24,126 nucleotides of DNA from RPQK01 sp041946865 (GTDB lineage: Bacteria; Acidobacteriota; UBA6911; RPQK01), in the NCBI GenBank assembly GCA_041946865.1, contig JBHGBF010000111.1, forward strand, positions 1 to 24,126, in the 5' to 3' direction. The translations under genes and the position numbers were made by a program. Below, one piece after another: positions 24,092 through 24,126 of the stretch; positions within the stretch are counted from its first letter, which is position 1, and every line of letters starts with the position of its first letter. A model generated the notes under the pieces. That model was not told where the DNA came from. It saw nothing but the letters and a program-made list of their open reading frames with translations, and did no database searches.

Positions 24092-24126
24092 ATGAATCAA
24101 CTGGAACCGCTGCTGTGTGGCTGTAT
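24092..24126 (+). CDS. Possible start of a further gene, cut by the window edge
   Basis: An ATG at 24092 opens a frame that stays open for 11 codons to the edge (MNQLEPLLCGC). There is no clear ribosome site. This is too short to identify and may be chance. Confidence 0.2.
   Translation, partial: MNQLEPLLCGC

Noticed and set aside
23909..24100. 63-codon minus-strand frame at the 3' edge
   Set aside because: Runs entirely through the hairpin cluster; no ribosome site or domain.

Overview
The window is a 24 kb piece of a GC-rich bacterial chromosome. The gene content points to Acidobacteriota or a close relative. It holds a CRTAC1-type VCBS/ASPIC protein, a 1269-residue Oar-like TonB-dependent receptor with an N-terminal carboxypeptidase-regulatory-like domain, a secreted sugar phosphate isomerase/epimerase-like protein, a very large S8 protease, and many palindromic intergenic repeats. 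This assignment is inferred from gene content; no rRNA or other phylogenetic marker is present. I see no tRNA, rRNA, CRISPR array, transposase or phage gene.

Layout. (1) 74-1804: CRTAC1 protein, convergent with (2) 1812-6692 (minus): a 1626-residue secreted subtilase joined to a beta-helix and four C-terminal repeats. (3) 6937-7539 (minus): GyrI-like protein, separated from the protease by a perfect 28-bp inverted repeat. (4) 7879-14034 (plus): a five-gene run with short gaps or overlaps. It encodes a zinc-ribbon/coiled-coil membrane protein, a tetraheme c-type cytochrome, a B12-binding-type radical SAM enzyme, a HAMP histidine-kinase homologue that has lost its phospho-acceptor His and most ATP-binding residues, and, overlapping it by ATGA, a periplasmic-binding lipoprotein. 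(5) 14310-15646 (plus): thiosulfate sulfurtransferase (SseA/CysA type) overlapping SufE, a sulfur-transfer pair. (6) 15731-16678 (minus): an orphan 2-oxoacid:ferredoxin oxidoreductase beta subunit, with the C-terminal half of a ferredoxin left as debris upstream on the opposite strand. (7) 17174-18052 (plus): secreted sugar isomerase/epimerase-like protein. (8) 18366-19502 (minus): LytS/YehU-type histidine kinase followed directly by a broken response-regulator remnant that ends at a hairpin element. (9) 20103-23912 (plus): the TonB-dependent receptor, preceded by about 500 bp of non-coding DNA with a 16-bp perfect palindrome and followed by three hairpins.

The most noteworthy features are the coupled pseudokinase/ligand-binding-lipoprotein pair within a redox/radical-SAM gene run, the decayed two-component system, the multi-domain protease, and the density of palindromic repeats in nearly every intergenic gap. 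Several gaps contain gene debris, which suggests a region that is being actively rearranged.
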